Of a DNA stretch of 60,164 nt, positions 26,678 to 36,644 are shown piece by piece. The notes beneath the pieces are model-generated. The model searched no databases. It was given only the letters and a program-made list of their open reading frames with translations, and was not told the origin of the DNA. This DNA comes from Acidobacteriota bacterium (GTDB lineage Bacteria > Acidobacteriota > Terriglobia > Acidiferrales > UBA7541). The first letter of the stretch is position 1; each line of letters opens with the position of its first letter. Location of the stretch: contig QHYZ01000085.1 of the NCBI GenBank assembly GCA_003225295.1, forward strand, positions 1 through 60,164. Reading direction: 5' to 3'. The translations under genes were made by a program, and so were the position numbers.

Positions 26678-29600
26678 TTATTTTCCTGCCTCGGGCTGCG
26701 TCAGCATCAGTGCGGGAACCTCTTGTTGTTTCACCAGGTTGTTGTAGGCCGCTACTGCGGTCGAGACAATCGCCTTCCATTTTGCCAGTTGTTCATCCAC
26801 CGCTTTTCTGAGCATATCGAACACCTCGTAGGACTGCTTCGTGGGGGCCGAATCCGCGCTCCCCACGACACCACTCAAGGCAACCAGGTGGTTGTTCAAA
26901 CGAACCGGGAAATTGAGCACATCCTGACCGCTCTTGGCCTTGGTCTGGATAAGCGCTTCTTCCACCTCGGTCATCTCGGTATCGAGCCTCTTGCCGGCAT
27001 CGGCAATGGCCTTGGCGCGAGGGTCGCTCTTCAGGCGCTTGTTAATCGTATGGATCTGCTCGCGAAGATCGCGAATTTGGATGATGGTATCGTCCGTTTC
27101 TGTGACCTTGTCACGGATCTTGAGAAGCAGATCGAATTGCTTGGCCAGATCCTCCTGACCGATCTTCAACCGCGGATCAGCCTTGATCTCCAGCGGCGCA
27201 GTGTAACTCTTGCCTAGCACCGTCAACCGTACCTGGTAGGCGCCCGGCAGCGCTTCTGGACCGTCGGTGTTGCCGCCCCAGAGTGGCGCGTGTGGCACCT
27301 TCGTCGCTCCCTCGTAGCGCAGGTCCCAGACGAAGCGGTTCAGGCCCGCGTCGGCAGGCAGGCCGCCCGCATTGCGGTCGCGGCTGAAGAAGTCTTCCTC
27401 CTCGTCGCTGGCTGGCTCTTCCTTCTTAGGATATTTGCGGATGACCTTTCCCGAGGAATCCAGTATCTCCATAGTGATTTTTGGGGCCTCGTCGGCATCA
27501 GTCTTCTTGCCTTCTGAGGAAGTCGACGGGGTGGCTTCCGTTTTTGCCGATGCGCCCTCAGCACCACCACCAGAAGCCTGCGGTTTCGCCTGGTCTGGCC
27601 TCTTGAGGGAAGCTCTTAACCAATAATTAATGACGGCTCCTGCCGGCGGATTCTTTCCAACACTGCCGCTGGGGGCAAAAAACGAACCCCGGAAGACCGT
27701 ATGATTCGCTGAGGTGGGCGTGAACAGGTGAGCCTCCTGCTGCGGAATCGAATCTTCGTATTGCTCAAGCGGAGCAATGTCATCCAGCACCCAGAAGCTG
27801 CGTCCGTGCGTGGCCACCACCAGGTCAGCGTTCTTAATCACCAGGTCGTTTACCGGGGCCGCCGGAAGATTCAGTTGAAGCGGCTGCCAGTGCGCGCCAT
27901 CATCGAAAGAAACGTACACACCCTGTTCGGTTCCGGCGAAAAGCAAACTTGTACGCCGGGGATCGACCCTGACGGCATGGACAAAATCGTTCGGGGGAAG
28001 CCCCGCGACCAGTTTGGTCCAGGTCTTGCCAAAATCTGTGGTCTTGAACACGTAGGGTGCGAAGTCGTCCAACTTGTGGCGTTCGACGGCGAGATAAGCG
28101 GTGCCTGCTTCACGCCAAGAAACCTCGATCATGCTCACCGTGCCCCAGTCCGGCATGGCCTGGGGGGTGACGTTCTCCCAATGCTCGCCACCATCGCGCG
28201 TGAGTTGAACCAATCCGTCATCGGTTCCTGCCCAAATCAGAGCCTTCTGTACGGGTGATTCCGCGACCGAGAAGATCGTGTCATAGACCTCGACACCGGT
28301 GTTGTCTTTGGTGATGGGGCCGCCTGAGGACAACTGTTTTGACTTGTCGTTGCGCGTCAGATCGGGACTGATGATCGTCCAGCTCATGCCGCCGTCGGTT
28401 GTCTTGAACAGCACTTCGCCCGCGAAGTACATCGTCTTGGGGTCGTGCGGTGAAAAAGCGATGGGCTCGGTCCATTGGAAGCGGTGTTTGACGTCGCCTG
28501 CAGACCAGCCGATCGGGTTCACCGGCCAGGGGTTGATGGCCTGCTCTTCGCCCGTGCGATGATCGTAGCGGGTGATCTCGCCACCGTAAGAGCCGGCATA
28601 CACGATCTCAGGGTCCGTCGGGTCGGGTGCGATGTAGCCACTTTCGCCGCCACCCACGTCATACCAGTCCGGGCGATCAATCGCGCCTTTTGCGCTGGCA
28701 CTGGCGATGGCCACAGTGGAGTTGTCCTGTTGGGCGCCGTAGATGTAATACGGGAACCGGTTGTCGGTAATCACATGGTAAAACTGCGCTGTGGGCTGGT
28801 TATACACACTGGTCCAGGAATCGCCGCCGTCGGTGGAAATAGTGGCGCCGCCATCGTTGCCATTCGCGAGACGCTTGGGATTCGTGGGATCGATCCACAG
28901 CGCGTGATGATCTCCGTGTGGCGCGCGGATTCGGCTAAAAGTCTTGCCTCCGTCATTGGATCGATACGCCGCAGTGTTCAGGATGTACACCGTATCTTCT
29001 GACTTTGGATCGGCAAAAATGTGCGAGTAGTACCAGGCCCGCTGGCGAAAACGGTGGTCGTCGGTGGTTAAGTGCCAGGAATCGCCGCCGTCGTCCGAAC
29101 GATAAATTCCGCCCTTCTCTGCCTCGATGACCGCCCAAACGCGGTTGAAGTTTGCGGCGGAGACCGTGATTCCGATGCGGCCCAGAATACCCTCGGGCAG
29201 TCCGTGTCCTTTGAGTTCTTTCCAAGTTGTTCCGCCGTCTCGGGAACGATAAAGGCCGCTTCCTACGCCGCCGCTATCCAGACTCCACGGGGTGCGCCGA
29301 GCTTGCCACAATGCAGCGAACAGGACATTGGAGTTGCTGGGATCGAACACCACGTCGATGGCCCCGGTCTGGGCATCCTTATAGAGCACCTTCTGCCAGG
29401 TCTTGCCGCCATCCTGCGTGCGGAAGATGCCGCGCTCTTCGTTATCGGCAAAGGGATGTCCGAGCGCAGCGACAAAGGCGATGTCAGGATTCTTGGGGTG
29501 CACGGCGAGGCGTCCGATGGCATGCGTGTCGGCAAGCCCAACAAACTTCCACGTCTTCCCGGCGTCGATCGACTTGTGAACACCGTTTCCACCAACGATG

Positions 29601-30034
29601 TTGCCGCGAATGCACGCCTCTCCCGTGCCCACATAAACGACATTGGGGTCAGATTCGGAAACCGCTATCGCCCCGATCGCCGGCGATGCATCCTTCGTCT
29701 TGTCGAAAATTGGTTTCCAGTTGAGGCCACCATCAGTCGTCTTCCACACGCCGCCGGCGGTGGAGCCAAAGTAATAAACGTTATCCTGTCCGACGACGCC
29801 TGACACCGCGACCACGCGCCCGCCACGAAATGGGCCGACCAGGCGATACTGCAGACCTTTCCACGGGTTCTTGTCCTCGCCTTCTTCTCTCTCTTTCTGA
29901 GTGTCAGCGGTCTGCGCCCCGGCAGTCTCTGCCTGCTTCTGGCCGGAATCAGGGGTCTGCTTCGGCGGGTGTTTCTGCGCGAACACTGGGGTACTAAGAC
30001 ATGCAACTAGAAGAGCGAGCCAGGTCGTTCTCAA
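26678..30034 (-). CDS. Secreted BNR/Asp-box (VPS10-like) beta-propeller protein
   Basis: An 1118-residue exported protein. Signal peptide: MRTTWLALLVACLSTPVFAQ. Then come at least ten Asp-box repeats of the S-x-D-x-G-x-T-W type (TTDGGLNW, SIDAGKTW, QDGGKTW, RDGGTTW, DDGGDSW, TDGGMSW, RDGGEHW, TDFGKTW) forming sortilin-like beta-propellers. A Pro/Lys-rich spacer near 820-870 precedes a C-terminal part with AGLNRFVWDLRYEG and a coiled coil. A TTG start at 30034 is chosen because GGAGG lies 9 bases before it and the signal peptide begins there; upstream ATGs add an Arg-rich segment that is really the ribosome-binding site translated. Often annotated as glycosyl hydrolase, but no catalytic residues are evident. 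Confidence 0.88.
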   Translation of the reverse strand: MRTTWLALLVACLSTPVFAQKHPPKQTPDSGQKQAETAGAQTADTQKEREEGEDKNPWKGLQYRLVGPFRGGRVVAVSGVVGQDNVYYFGSTAGGVWKTTDGGLNWKPIFDKTKDASPAIGAIAVSESDPNVVYVGTGEACIRGNIVGGNGVHKSIDAGKTWKFVGLADTHAIGRLAVHPKNPDIAFVAALGHPFADNEERGIFRTQDGGKTWQKVLYKDAQTGAIDVVFDPSNSNVLFAALWQARRTPWSLDSGGVGSGLYRSRDGGTTWKELKGHGLPEGILGRIGITVSAANFNRVWAVIEAEKGGIYRSDDGGDSWHLTTDDHRFRQRAWYYSHIFADPKSEDTVYILNTAAYRSNDGGKTFSRIRAPHGDHHALWIDPTNPKRLANGNDGGATISTDGGDSWTSVYNQPTAQFYHVITDNRFPYYIYGAQQDNSTVAIASASAKGAIDRPDWYDVGGGESGYIAPDPTDPEIVYAGSYGGEITRYDHRTGEEQAINPWPVNPIGWSAGDVKHRFQWTEPIAFSPHDPKTMYFAGEVLFKTTDGGMSWTIISPDLTRNDKSKQLSSGGPITKDNTGVEVYDTIFSVAESPVQKALIWAGTDDGLVQLTRDGGEHWENVTPQAMPDWGTVSMIEVSWREAGTAYLAVERHKLDDFAPYVFKTTDFGKTWTKLVAGLPPNDFVHAVRVDPRRTSLLFAGTEQGVYVSFDDGAHWQPLQLNLPAAPVNDLVIKNADLVVATHGRSFWVLDDIAPLEQYEDSIPQQEAHLFTPTSANHTVFRGSFFAPSGSVGKNPPAGAVINYWLRASLKRPDQAKPQASGGGAEGASAKTEATPSTSSEGKKTDADEAPKITMEILDSSGKVIRKYPKKEEPASDEEEDFFSRDRNAGGLPADAGLNRFVWDLRYEGATKVPHAPLWGGNTDGPEALPGAYQVRLTVLGKSYTAPLEIKADPRLKIGQEDLAKQFDLLLKIRDKVTETDDTIIQIRDLREQIHTINKRLKSDPRAKAIADAGKRLDTEMTEVEEALIQTKAKSGQDVLNFPVRLNNHLVALSGVVGSADSAPTKQSYEVFDMLRKAVDEQLAKWKAIVSTAVAAYNNLVKQQEVPALMLTQPEAGK

Positions 30035-30299
30035 GTTTTTGTTCCTCCGGAAACGTAAACGATACATGCGGCAGCCACACCTTCTCAACCGGAAAGATTG
30101 CTGTTGTCTAGTTTTGTGTTTGCGAGTCGGAGCGACGCGGGAGCGCTTCTAGCGAAGCACTGCCAGATTTTCCTACGATCGCCGTTTTCATGCCAATGGC
30201 CCAGGCCTTATCCTTGCCCTTCCAAGAATGGCAACTCAACCCCCTGAATCCCTTTCTCCTAACAATCTTACTGGCGCTTACTGGCGGCAATCATGAAAA

Positions 30300-31205
30300 C
30301 TATTGCGACGAATTGCGCCGACTTGAGGCCGATTCGAATACGCGGAAATGAAATTGGAGCAGAGCAGGCAGATGTTCTGCCACGTAGACCCAATTGTGAC
30401 CCCCGGGGTAGAGGTGAAACTCGTGGGGAATGTGACGCGAGTCAAGCGTTTTGTCCAGAGCTACGGCACCGGCGTCGAAACCAAAATCGTCTTCGGAGCC
30501 GCAATCAAAGTAGATCTGCAATCCGGCGAGACTCGCCGTGTGCGCGATGGTCAGGGGGTCGTTGTGTTTCCAGAAGACGGGGTCGAGCGGAGAACCAAAG
30601 ACGTCACCGAGAATCCGCGACCTGGCAAGCTGGCGGGAATCGCTGGCTGCGACTGTGGGAATTTTCTCAAGCAGGGCCGCGCTGTGGGCGCCAAGGGAAA
30701 CGAAGAGCTCCGGATGAAGGAAGGCCAGATGCAGCGCGCCGTATCCGCCCATGGAAATTCCGGCTATGCCGTGAGAGGCGCGCCCGGCCCTGGTGCGATA
30801 GCGTTTTTCGATCTGCGGCAGAAATTCTCGGAGAAAGAAATCCTCATAACGACGGTGGCCGTCGCGGGAATTTATGTAGAAGCTGGAACCCCCATCCGGT
30901 GTGACGATTAGCAAATCACCGAGCTGATGGCGCTCCCAAAGGTCCTCGACGAGATTGAAACCGCCGGAATGGATGAGCATTTGCTCGTTGTCACCGAGGC
31001 CGTGAAGAAGATAGAGGATGGGATACCGGCGCGTCTTTTCCGCGTCGTAGCTAGGTGGCAGGAGCACGCAGTAAGCGACCGGATGACCTAGTATTTTGCT
31101 AGCTGCGGAAAGACATTCTGCCCGGCCCGTCGCAAAAACGGCGTGATCAAAGGCGAGGCAACCCAAAAATAGCACCGCCCCTCGAAGCAGCCGGGATCTA
31201 TTCAT
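30300..31205 (-). CDS. Secreted esterase of the EstA/esterase D alpha/beta-hydrolase family
   Basis: A 301-residue protein with a signal peptide (LLRGAVLFLGCLAFDHAVFA). The alpha/beta-hydrolase features are complete: LLHGLGDNE for the oxyanion region, the nucleophile elbow GISMGGYGAL with the catalytic Ser, CGSEDDFGFD for the Asp and PGGHNWVYV for the His. Relatives act as feruloyl, acetyl or S-formylglutathione esterases; the substrate here is open. Its ATG lies inside the last codons of the permease gene (8-base overlap), so it is translated together with the ABC transporter. That suggests the hydrolase acts on something the transporter exports or on lipoprotein-linked material; this is inference. 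Confidence 0.9.
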   Translation of the reverse strand: MNRSRLLRGAVLFLGCLAFDHAVFATGRAECLSAASKILGHPVAYCVLLPPSYDAEKTRRYPILYLLHGLGDNEQMLIHSGGFNLVEDLWERHQLGDLLIVTPDGGSSFYINSRDGHRRYEDFFLREFLPQIEKRYRTRAGRASHGIAGISMGGYGALHLAFLHPELFVSLGAHSAALLEKIPTVAASDSRQLARSRILGDVFGSPLDPVFWKHNDPLTIAHTASLAGLQIYFDCGSEDDFGFDAGAVALDKTLDSRHIPHEFHLYPGGHNWVYVAEHLPALLQFHFRVFESASSRRNSSQ

Positions 31206-32589
31206 ACCGCAAGGCCTCGACGGGGTTGAGACGCGCGGCGCGCGTTGCGGGATAGAGCCCGGCGACGAGGCTCACGAGGATGGCGAAGGCAATCGCACTC
31301 AGGACCAGCCACCACGGCACGGAGAACACATGGGCCGGAGGCAAATTCTGGCGCTGCAGATAGAGATTGGTACCCCAGGTCACGATTTTGCCGATGAGCC
31401 AGCCGATACCCACGCCGAAGACCCCGCCCAGCAGACCCATGACTCCGGCTTCGACGAAGAAGAGCTGTTTCACGTCCCGATCGGCGGCGCCGAGCGCCTT
31501 GAGGATTCCGATTTCGCGCCGGCGCTCAAGAATGGCCATTACCAGAGTGTTGATAATACCGATGGTGGCGACGGTGAGCGCCAAACTACCGAAGATGGCG
31601 AGGAGAAGATCGAAGATGGTGAAAAAGAGGCGTAAATTGCGCGTGGCGTCGAGCAAGGAAAAGGTGGAGAAGCCCATGTTCTTGATAGAGGTTTCAATCG
31701 CTTCCACCTGGGAGGGGCTCCTGGCGCGAACCGTTAGGTTTGCATAGCTTGGTTTGCCGTTCGATGTGCGCACGGCATCCCTCAAATCATTCACTTGTGC
31801 GGCCCGCAGCGCCGACGCAACCTCAAGCGGGATGAACAAGCGGCCGTTACCGTAACCGGCAAACCCGGCGGCCGGTTCGGTCTCGACAATGCCGACAATG
31901 CGGAGTTTCTTCTCCCGAGGAACAATGGAAAAGCCTTCGCTGGCACTGTCATGGGGAGACGTAACCGCGGAGCGGTCGACATTTCCGGCGCGCGGCGGAT
32001 CTGCCGGTACAGGTTGGGGCGCGAGCGGCTGGCGCTCGACGTAGCGCACCACGAGCTCCTTGCCGATCAGCGTGGAAGGCTGATCAGATAAATCCTTCGC
32101 AAACTCGATCTGCAGAATGGCCTCATCGGCGGCCGGACGCGAAAAAAAGCTGCCCTGCATGCCATCGTAGGCGCCATTCCCACGGGCAGAAGCAGGCACA
32201 CCCGCCACGACCGTGGAATAGGGATTGCCCGCGTAACGTACTTCCGTGGGGAAGCGAATCTGCGGATAAACTTCGATGACATTCGGCAAGCGTTCCATTT
32301 CCTTGCGGGCGTCTTCGTCAAGAGATCGCACTTTTTGCGGGGACGCAGATTTTTCCGTAGTGGGGCGGTTGAAATCACGAAGGTTGCGACGCAAGGTGAC
32401 CAGCACCGTATCAAACAAACCGGAATTGGCCAGGCGCTTTGAGGCCAGCTCTTGCAGGCCGACGCCCAGCGAAAGCATGGCGACCAGTGAGGCCACGCCG
32501 ACGGCGACTCCCAGCGTCGTCAGTGAGTTGCGCAAGATGGCCTCGCGCAGATTGCGGAGAGCGAGTTCACCGAGGTCGCTGGCTTTCAC
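31198..32589 (-). CDS. MacB/FtsX-type ABC transporter permease
   Basis: A 463-residue permease with the MacB topology: one N-terminal helix (TLGVAVGVASLVAMLSLGVG), a large periplasmic domain, and three C-terminal helices, the second next to ERRREIGILKALGAADRDV, the coupling motif of the family. It ends in ATRAARLNPVEALRYE. The ATPase gene upstream overlaps it by four bases. MacB-type systems do not move substrate across the inner membrane; they use ATP in the cytoplasm to drive periplasmic work, such as efflux of peptides or lipoprotein release. No MacA-type adaptor is encoded here, unlike macAB operons. Confidence 0.93.
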   Translation of the reverse strand: MKASDLGELALRNLREAILRNSLTTLGVAVGVASLVAMLSLGVGLQELASKRLANSGLFDTVLVTLRRNLRDFNRPTTEKSASPQKVRSLDEDARKEMERLPNVIEVYPQIRFPTEVRYAGNPYSTVVAGVPASARGNGAYDGMQGSFFSRPAADEAILQIEFAKDLSDQPSTLIGKELVVRYVERQPLAPQPVPADPPRAGNVDRSAVTSPHDSASEGFSIVPREKKLRIVGIVETEPAAGFAGYGNGRLFIPLEVASALRAAQVNDLRDAVRTSNGKPSYANLTVRARSPSQVEAIETSIKNMGFSTFSLLDATRNLRLFFTIFDLLLAIFGSLALTVATIGIINTLVMAILERRREIGILKALGAADRDVKQLFFVEAGVMGLLGGVFGVGIGWLIGKIVTWGTNLYLQRQNLPPAHVFSVPWWLVLSAIAFAILVSLVAGLYPATRAARLNPVEALRYE

Positions 32590-33293
32590 GATTGCACCCC
32601 GTCGCTCACCAATTTGCCGTCGGCAACAGAGGCGATGCGATCGGCAAATTTTTCAGCGAGATGACGTTCGTGCGTGACCAGCACAATGGTCATTCCGAGT
32701 GATCGCTGGATTTTACGCAGTAAGACCATGATGGATTCACCGGTGGCGCTGTCGAGATTGCCGGTTGGCTCGTCGGCCAGCAACAAGGCAGGGCGATTCA
32801 CCAGTGCCCGCGCCATCGCAGCCCGTTGCTGTTCCCCACCGGAAAGCTCACTCGGGCGATGTGTCAAACGCGTTTCCAGACGCACGTGCTCAAGAGCCTC
32901 CCGCACGCGCCCCGCGCGCGCACTGCGATCCACTTCGGCGAGACGCAAGGGCAGTTCGACGTTCTCCTCAAGGGTCATGCGCGGAAGGAGGTTGAAAGAC
33001 TGAAAAACCATACCGACGGTGCGGCTGCGATAGCGCGCCAGCTCGAGCGGGTTCATCTCGGAAAGATTACGGCCCTGCGCGAAGATGGCGCCGGAGGAGG
33101 GGCGATCCAGACCCGCCATGAGGTTTAAGAGGGTGGACTTCCCCGAGCCGGAGCTTCCGAGCAGCGCCAGGAATTCCCCGGCTGGGACGTCTAGTGTGAC
33201 GTCATCCACGGCTCGAATCAGCGCAGCACCCATCTGATAGTGGCGCGAGACGCGCTTGGCACACACCGCGGAACCATTACCTGTTGGCAGCAT
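32586..33293 (-). CDS. MacB/LolD-type ABC transporter ATP-binding protein
   Basis: A 235-residue ATPase with Walker A GSSGSGKST, Q-loop in GMVFQSFNLLPRMT, signature LSGGEQQR and Walker B ALLLADEPTGNLD, then the His switch in VLVTHE. The set is typical of the LolD/MacB/FtsE branch. It powers the permease encoded immediately downstream (ATGA-type overlap). The ATG at 33293 follows CGAGAG. It is the first gene of a three-gene operon with permease and esterase. Confidence 0.95.
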   Translation of the reverse strand: MLPTGNGSAVCAKRVSRHYQMGAALIRAVDDVTLDVPAGEFLALLGSSGSGKSTLLNLMAGLDRPSSGAIFAQGRNLSEMNPLELARYRSRTVGMVFQSFNLLPRMTLEENVELPLRLAEVDRSARAGRVREALEHVRLETRLTHRPSELSGGEQQRAAMARALVNRPALLLADEPTGNLDSATGESIMVLLRKIQRSLGMTIVLVTHERHLAEKFADRIASVADGKLVSDGVQS

Positions 33294-33452
33294 AATCTCT
33301 CGATGTTACTACGCATGGCGGGCTTATTCGGTTACCGCACATCTGGCGGCAGGTGATTTGATCCGGTTAAGGCGTCTACCACGTTCGTCTGGGCTAGAAC
33401 TCGCATTCTTCTCGCTGATGATCGATGGTGTCGCTTACACCGACGGCGCAGC

Positions 33453-33941
33453 TCAACGAGGCTCAATCCTGTCATCCCACATATGGTGCGACATCTTCCA
33501 CTCCCCATTCGTTTGCTTGCGCAGAACATTCAAGAACATTCCTTTGTGCGACGCGCTCGTCGTCTTGCCGTTTTGCACCGTCGTCCAGGCCACTTCGTCC
33601 GTCCCCCACACACACGCGATCTCCCCGTCGGCACCGATATTCTGCGGTGTCACGACCAGCTTGGTGATCTGAGTTAGCGGAGCATCGGGCGAAAACCAGT
33701 ATTCGTTCAATCCCTTTTGCCCGATACGCGGCTTGTCTCCGTGTGGCGGCAGCAACACACAGTCCGCCGTGAAGCGAGAGCGCACGCCATCTGCATCTCC
33801 CTTGAGCCAAGCTTCTTCGTACTTGCTGTGCACTCGCTTTATCTTTGCAGTGTCTTCCTCGGACAAGCTGCGTCCGGCGTTCCCGATCACGGGACAAACC
33901 AACGACAGCGAAACCAGTGGCAATACCTCGCGAATGTGCAT
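33453..33941 (-). CDS. Secreted SnoaL/NTF2-like (DUF4440) protein
   Basis: A 162-residue protein. ATG 33941 follows GGGAGG and begins a signal peptide (MHIREVLPLVSLSLVCPVIG). The body is a single NTF2-like domain: YEEAWLKGDADGVRSRFTAD, CVLLPPHGDKPRIGQKGL and a C-terminal strand GEWKMSHHMWDD. Such SgcJ/DUF4440 domains form cone-shaped pockets for small ligands and are rarely tied to a known reaction. It is 160 bases from the ABC operon and reads in the same direction but is transcribed towards its own stop upstream of no other gene; the role is unknown. Confidence 0.85.
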   Translation of the reverse strand: MHIREVLPLVSLSLVCPVIGNAGRSLSEEDTAKIKRVHSKYEEAWLKGDADGVRSRFTADCVLLPPHGDKPRIGQKGLNEYWFSPDAPLTQITKLVVTPQNIGADGEIACVWGTDEVAWTTVQNGKTTSASHKGMFLNVLRKQTNGEWKMSHHMWDDRIEPR

Positions 33942-34330
33942 GAAGCCTCCCTGAAGATACCTGCCTCTTTGGACGCCCCACACATACTTACGTCATCGCC
34001 TCATTCCTAGGTGAAAACCAAGTGCTGTTCTCTGCTCCTGGTGCACGGAGCGCTGTTTTCCTGCCGAGTAAAAGCCACTATCCCAAGGGCCGCTAATCGC
34101 CGTTACCTCCGTAGGCGGGATCGAAACAGTTCCGGTGCCACCTCTTGCCCAGAAAAAGTCGAGGGCAACAAAAACCGGGCCGCCAACTGAGAATTTTGCG
34201 GTCACGGACCCTTCGCGCCGCTTTTCTACCTCCATCGCGCCATGGATTTCTGGAGGTGTCCAACACCAAAGTCTCGCGGCCATACTTGCAATTCGCTGAT
34301 GGGCCCTTCGGCAGGCTAACTCTGAGTTGC

Positions 34331-34490
34331 ATAACCGTTTATTTGACCCGCCAGCTTTCGCCGTGCGTTCTCGGCGATACCTCTTTTCTTTGCCAGTGCG
34401 AACAGCGCTGCAGGCTACCGCCGTCGACGCAATTCACCTAGGGCCGATTATGGTGGACGTGGGGGACGCGAATCCGGGGAATCCGGGGGC
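34331..34490. repeat. Dispersed repeat copy A with tRNA-3'-end-like segment
   Basis: This lies in the 33942-34682 gap, which otherwise shows no supported gene. ATAACCGT plus ATTTGACCCGCCAGC (34331-34354), TTTGCCAGTGCGAA near 34390 and CAATTCACCTAGGGCCGATT are shared, imperfectly, with copies B and C. On the minus strand 34480-34444 reads like a tRNA T-arm and acceptor: GGATTCGCGTCCCC, then CACGTCCACCA and TAATCGGCCC. No complete cloverleaf can be built. Confidence 0.6.
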
Positions 34491-34682
34491 CCGTGCTCGC
34501 AAAGCAGAGCGGGGAAACACTAGAGTGCTTCGTGGCAGGTCGCTTGTCGTTGCCGATGAGTTAAACCGGTGGCCTTACCCGTGGGGCCGTAAAGCCCCGG
34601 ACTTCAGGCCAGAGCCCATTCGTGCTGAATCGGACCAGAAGATTCGAGAGCGGCATCAGTCGCTATTCTCTTTTCATGCTTT

Positions 34683-35078
34683 TCACGCAGGCCTTAGCCT
34701 GATTTGAGAGAAGGAATTCTTTCCCGAATCTTCCCCAGGATACGCCGCCAGTCCGCGCAGCCACGCGTCGATCGCGGAGTGCTGCTCGGCATCCATCTCT
34801 TCAAACAGCACGCCCATGCCGAAAATTCCGAAGCCGCCGCCAGAATGCACGTAGATCACTTTGCCACGGACTTCGCATGTGCTCATGCCATCGCGGATGC
34901 AGAGACGTAATCTGGTACGGATGGGAATGGCTTCGAGTGTATCGATATAGCAACCACGCGAGCTCAATTCGCTTAGCTGTCCGCGAACCCACGTTCCGTC
35001 GAGCAGGGTAACTTCGGCATCCGCGAAAAACGAGAAGCGCGGATTGACGCGCCTTGTGGTGTAGGGAGCTTCAGCCAT
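34683..35078 (-). CDS. PilZ-domain protein
   Basis: A 131-residue single-domain PilZ protein. RVNPRF gives the RxxxR element and LSELSSRGCYID the D/N-x-S-x-x-G element, here with LSSRG, so the Asp/Asn is Leu and binding may be weakened. The strand GIFGMGVLFEEM completes the barrel. PilZ domains bind cyclic di-GMP and change motility, exopolysaccharide or transcription by protein contacts. ATG 35078 follows GGAGAG. No cyclase or phosphodiesterase is nearby. The 35079-35556 gap upstream holds nothing I can name apart from the probable promoter regions of this gene and the protease. Confidence 0.88.
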   Translation of the reverse strand: MAEAPYTTRRVNPRFSFFADAEVTLLDGTWVRGQLSELSSRGCYIDTLEAIPIRTRLRLCIRDGMSTCEVRGKVIYVHSGGGFGIFGMGVLFEEMDAEQHSAIDAWLRGLAAYPGEDSGKNSFSQIRLRPA

Positions 35079-35556
35079 GGTGTCTCTCCGGTCCGGGAAC
35101 TCTTAAATACACTTGAAAACAAATCTAGCCATGAAATGAAGCAATCCCCTAACCATATAAAACCTGAAGAGTAAGAACCCCTATCTGATAGTACCTAAAC
35201 AACTTGGGGCGATAGCCACGAACAGCAGGCCCAGCCACAAGCACAACGGACAGCATCTTCTTGCGTACTGCTGGAGAATGTTTGCCACAGGGCTTAACGG
35301 GGGCGTCCTCCGAATCGGTGGGGGAGCTGGTTCGGCCGAGGCCCCACAGAGGGAGTGGGCATCCGCCTCGCTCAAGAAGACGAAGCGGAGGGGGCTGCGC
35401 AGGCGATCAGAATGTGACAGGGTTACCTTAATTGCCTTGAATTAAACAAAGTGCGGTGATACGTTCAACCCCTTCCGGGCACTACCCTTCCAAATGACCG
35501 GCTGGTCAGTTTGTCTCCGCGCCGGGAAGATATCCAAAGAATGGAGGGTCACTAGA

Positions 35557-36627
35557 ATGTGTAAATCGCCAGAGTACATTTGCACCATACTTCCACCCCA
35601 TATCCTGACCAAGATGACTGAATCTAACCGCCATCGGGAGCGCGCCTTACGGACAATAGCCCTGACGGAACGCGCGCGAGGGCGGCGCTCTATCCTAGGA
35701 ACGATGCTCGGGTCGGTTCCGACGGGAACGCTACGACGTACGATCTATGACGCGCAAACGAGCGAACGCCTGCCCGGAACCTTTGTCCGCGGGGAGGGCG
35801 ACGCGGAAACGAGTGATGTCGCCGTCACGGAAGCCTACAAGTATTCGGGAAACACATACGATTTCTACAAGCAGATATTGGGGCGCAATTCCGTGGACAA
35901 CAACGGATTGCGCCTGGATTCCACCGTGCACTACAGCCAGCAGTACGACAACGCTTTCTGGGACGGGCGCCAGATGATTTATGGCGACGGGGATGGCGAG
36001 CTTTTCAACCGTTTCACGCTGGACCTGGACGTAATCGGTCATGAGCTCACCCACGGCGTCACGCAAAATACCGCGGGACTTGAATACGCGGGGCAGTCCG
36101 GCGCACTGAACGAGTCGATGTCCGACGTCTTCGGCACGATGGTGAAGCAATGGGTGCTCGGGCAATCCGTGGATCAGGCCGACTGGCTGATCGGCGCGGG
36201 TCTCTTCACGACGGCAGTGACCGGAGTGGCGCTGCGCTCGATGAAAGATCCGGGATCGGCCTACAACGATTCGCAGATTGGCAAGGACCCGCAGCCGAAG
36301 AACATGGCCAACTATCTCGACACGACCGAGGACAACGGCGGCGTTCACATCAACTCCGGAATTCCGAATTACGCATTCTACCTGGCGGCGACGTCCATCG
36401 GGGGCAACGCCTGGGAGAAGACCGGTAAGATCTGGTACGAGACGCTGACGAAGAGGCTGAGTCCGAAGTCGGACTTCCAGTCCGCGGCGGATGGGACGGT
36501 AAGCGCCGCCGGCGACCTTTTCGGACAGAACAGTAATGAACAGAAGGCGGTAATCGACTCCTGGACGAGAGTGGGAATAAGACCTGCGAGCGCGCCTTCG
36601 ATCAAGACGGTGGGCGCGAGCCGCTAG
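35557..36627 (+). CDS. Protealysin-like M4 (thermolysin family) metalloprotease
   Basis: A 356-residue M4 peptidase. The zinc motif is HELTH (162-166, catalytic Glu163) with the third ligand Glu186 in NES, and DNGGVHINSGIPNYAF carries the transition-state His. The precursor starts MCKSPEYICTILPPHIL, the short propeptide with the PPHL/PPL-type motif of protealysin-like enzymes, and there is no signal peptide. ATG 35557 is preceded by GGAGGG; an earlier frame from 35494 is untenable for the family. Protealysins are made without signal, remove their own propeptide and are controlled by the cognate inhibitor emfourin. A probable emfourin gene follows 127 bases downstream. Confidence 0.95.
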   Translation: MCKSPEYICTILPPHILTKMTESNRHRERALRTIALTERARGRRSILGTMLGSVPTGTLRRTIYDAQTSERLPGTFVRGEGDAETSDVAVTEAYKYSGNTYDFYKQILGRNSVDNNGLRLDSTVHYSQQYDNAFWDGRQMIYGDGDGELFNRFTLDLDVIGHELTHGVTQNTAGLEYAGQSGALNESMSDVFGTMVKQWVLGQSVDQADWLIGAGLFTTAVTGVALRSMKDPGSAYNDSQIGKDPQPKNMANYLDTTEDNGGVHINSGIPNYAFYLAATSIGGNAWEKTGKIWYETLTKRLSPKSDFQSAADGTVSAAGDLFGQNSNEQKAVIDSWTRVGIRPASAPSIKTVGASR

Positions 36628-36644
36628 AACAAAGCAGAACACCG

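Noticed and set aside
33993-34332. Overlapping minus-strand frames near 34.1 kb
   Set aside because: Neither product shows a domain or good start; the frames overlap each other and repeat A.
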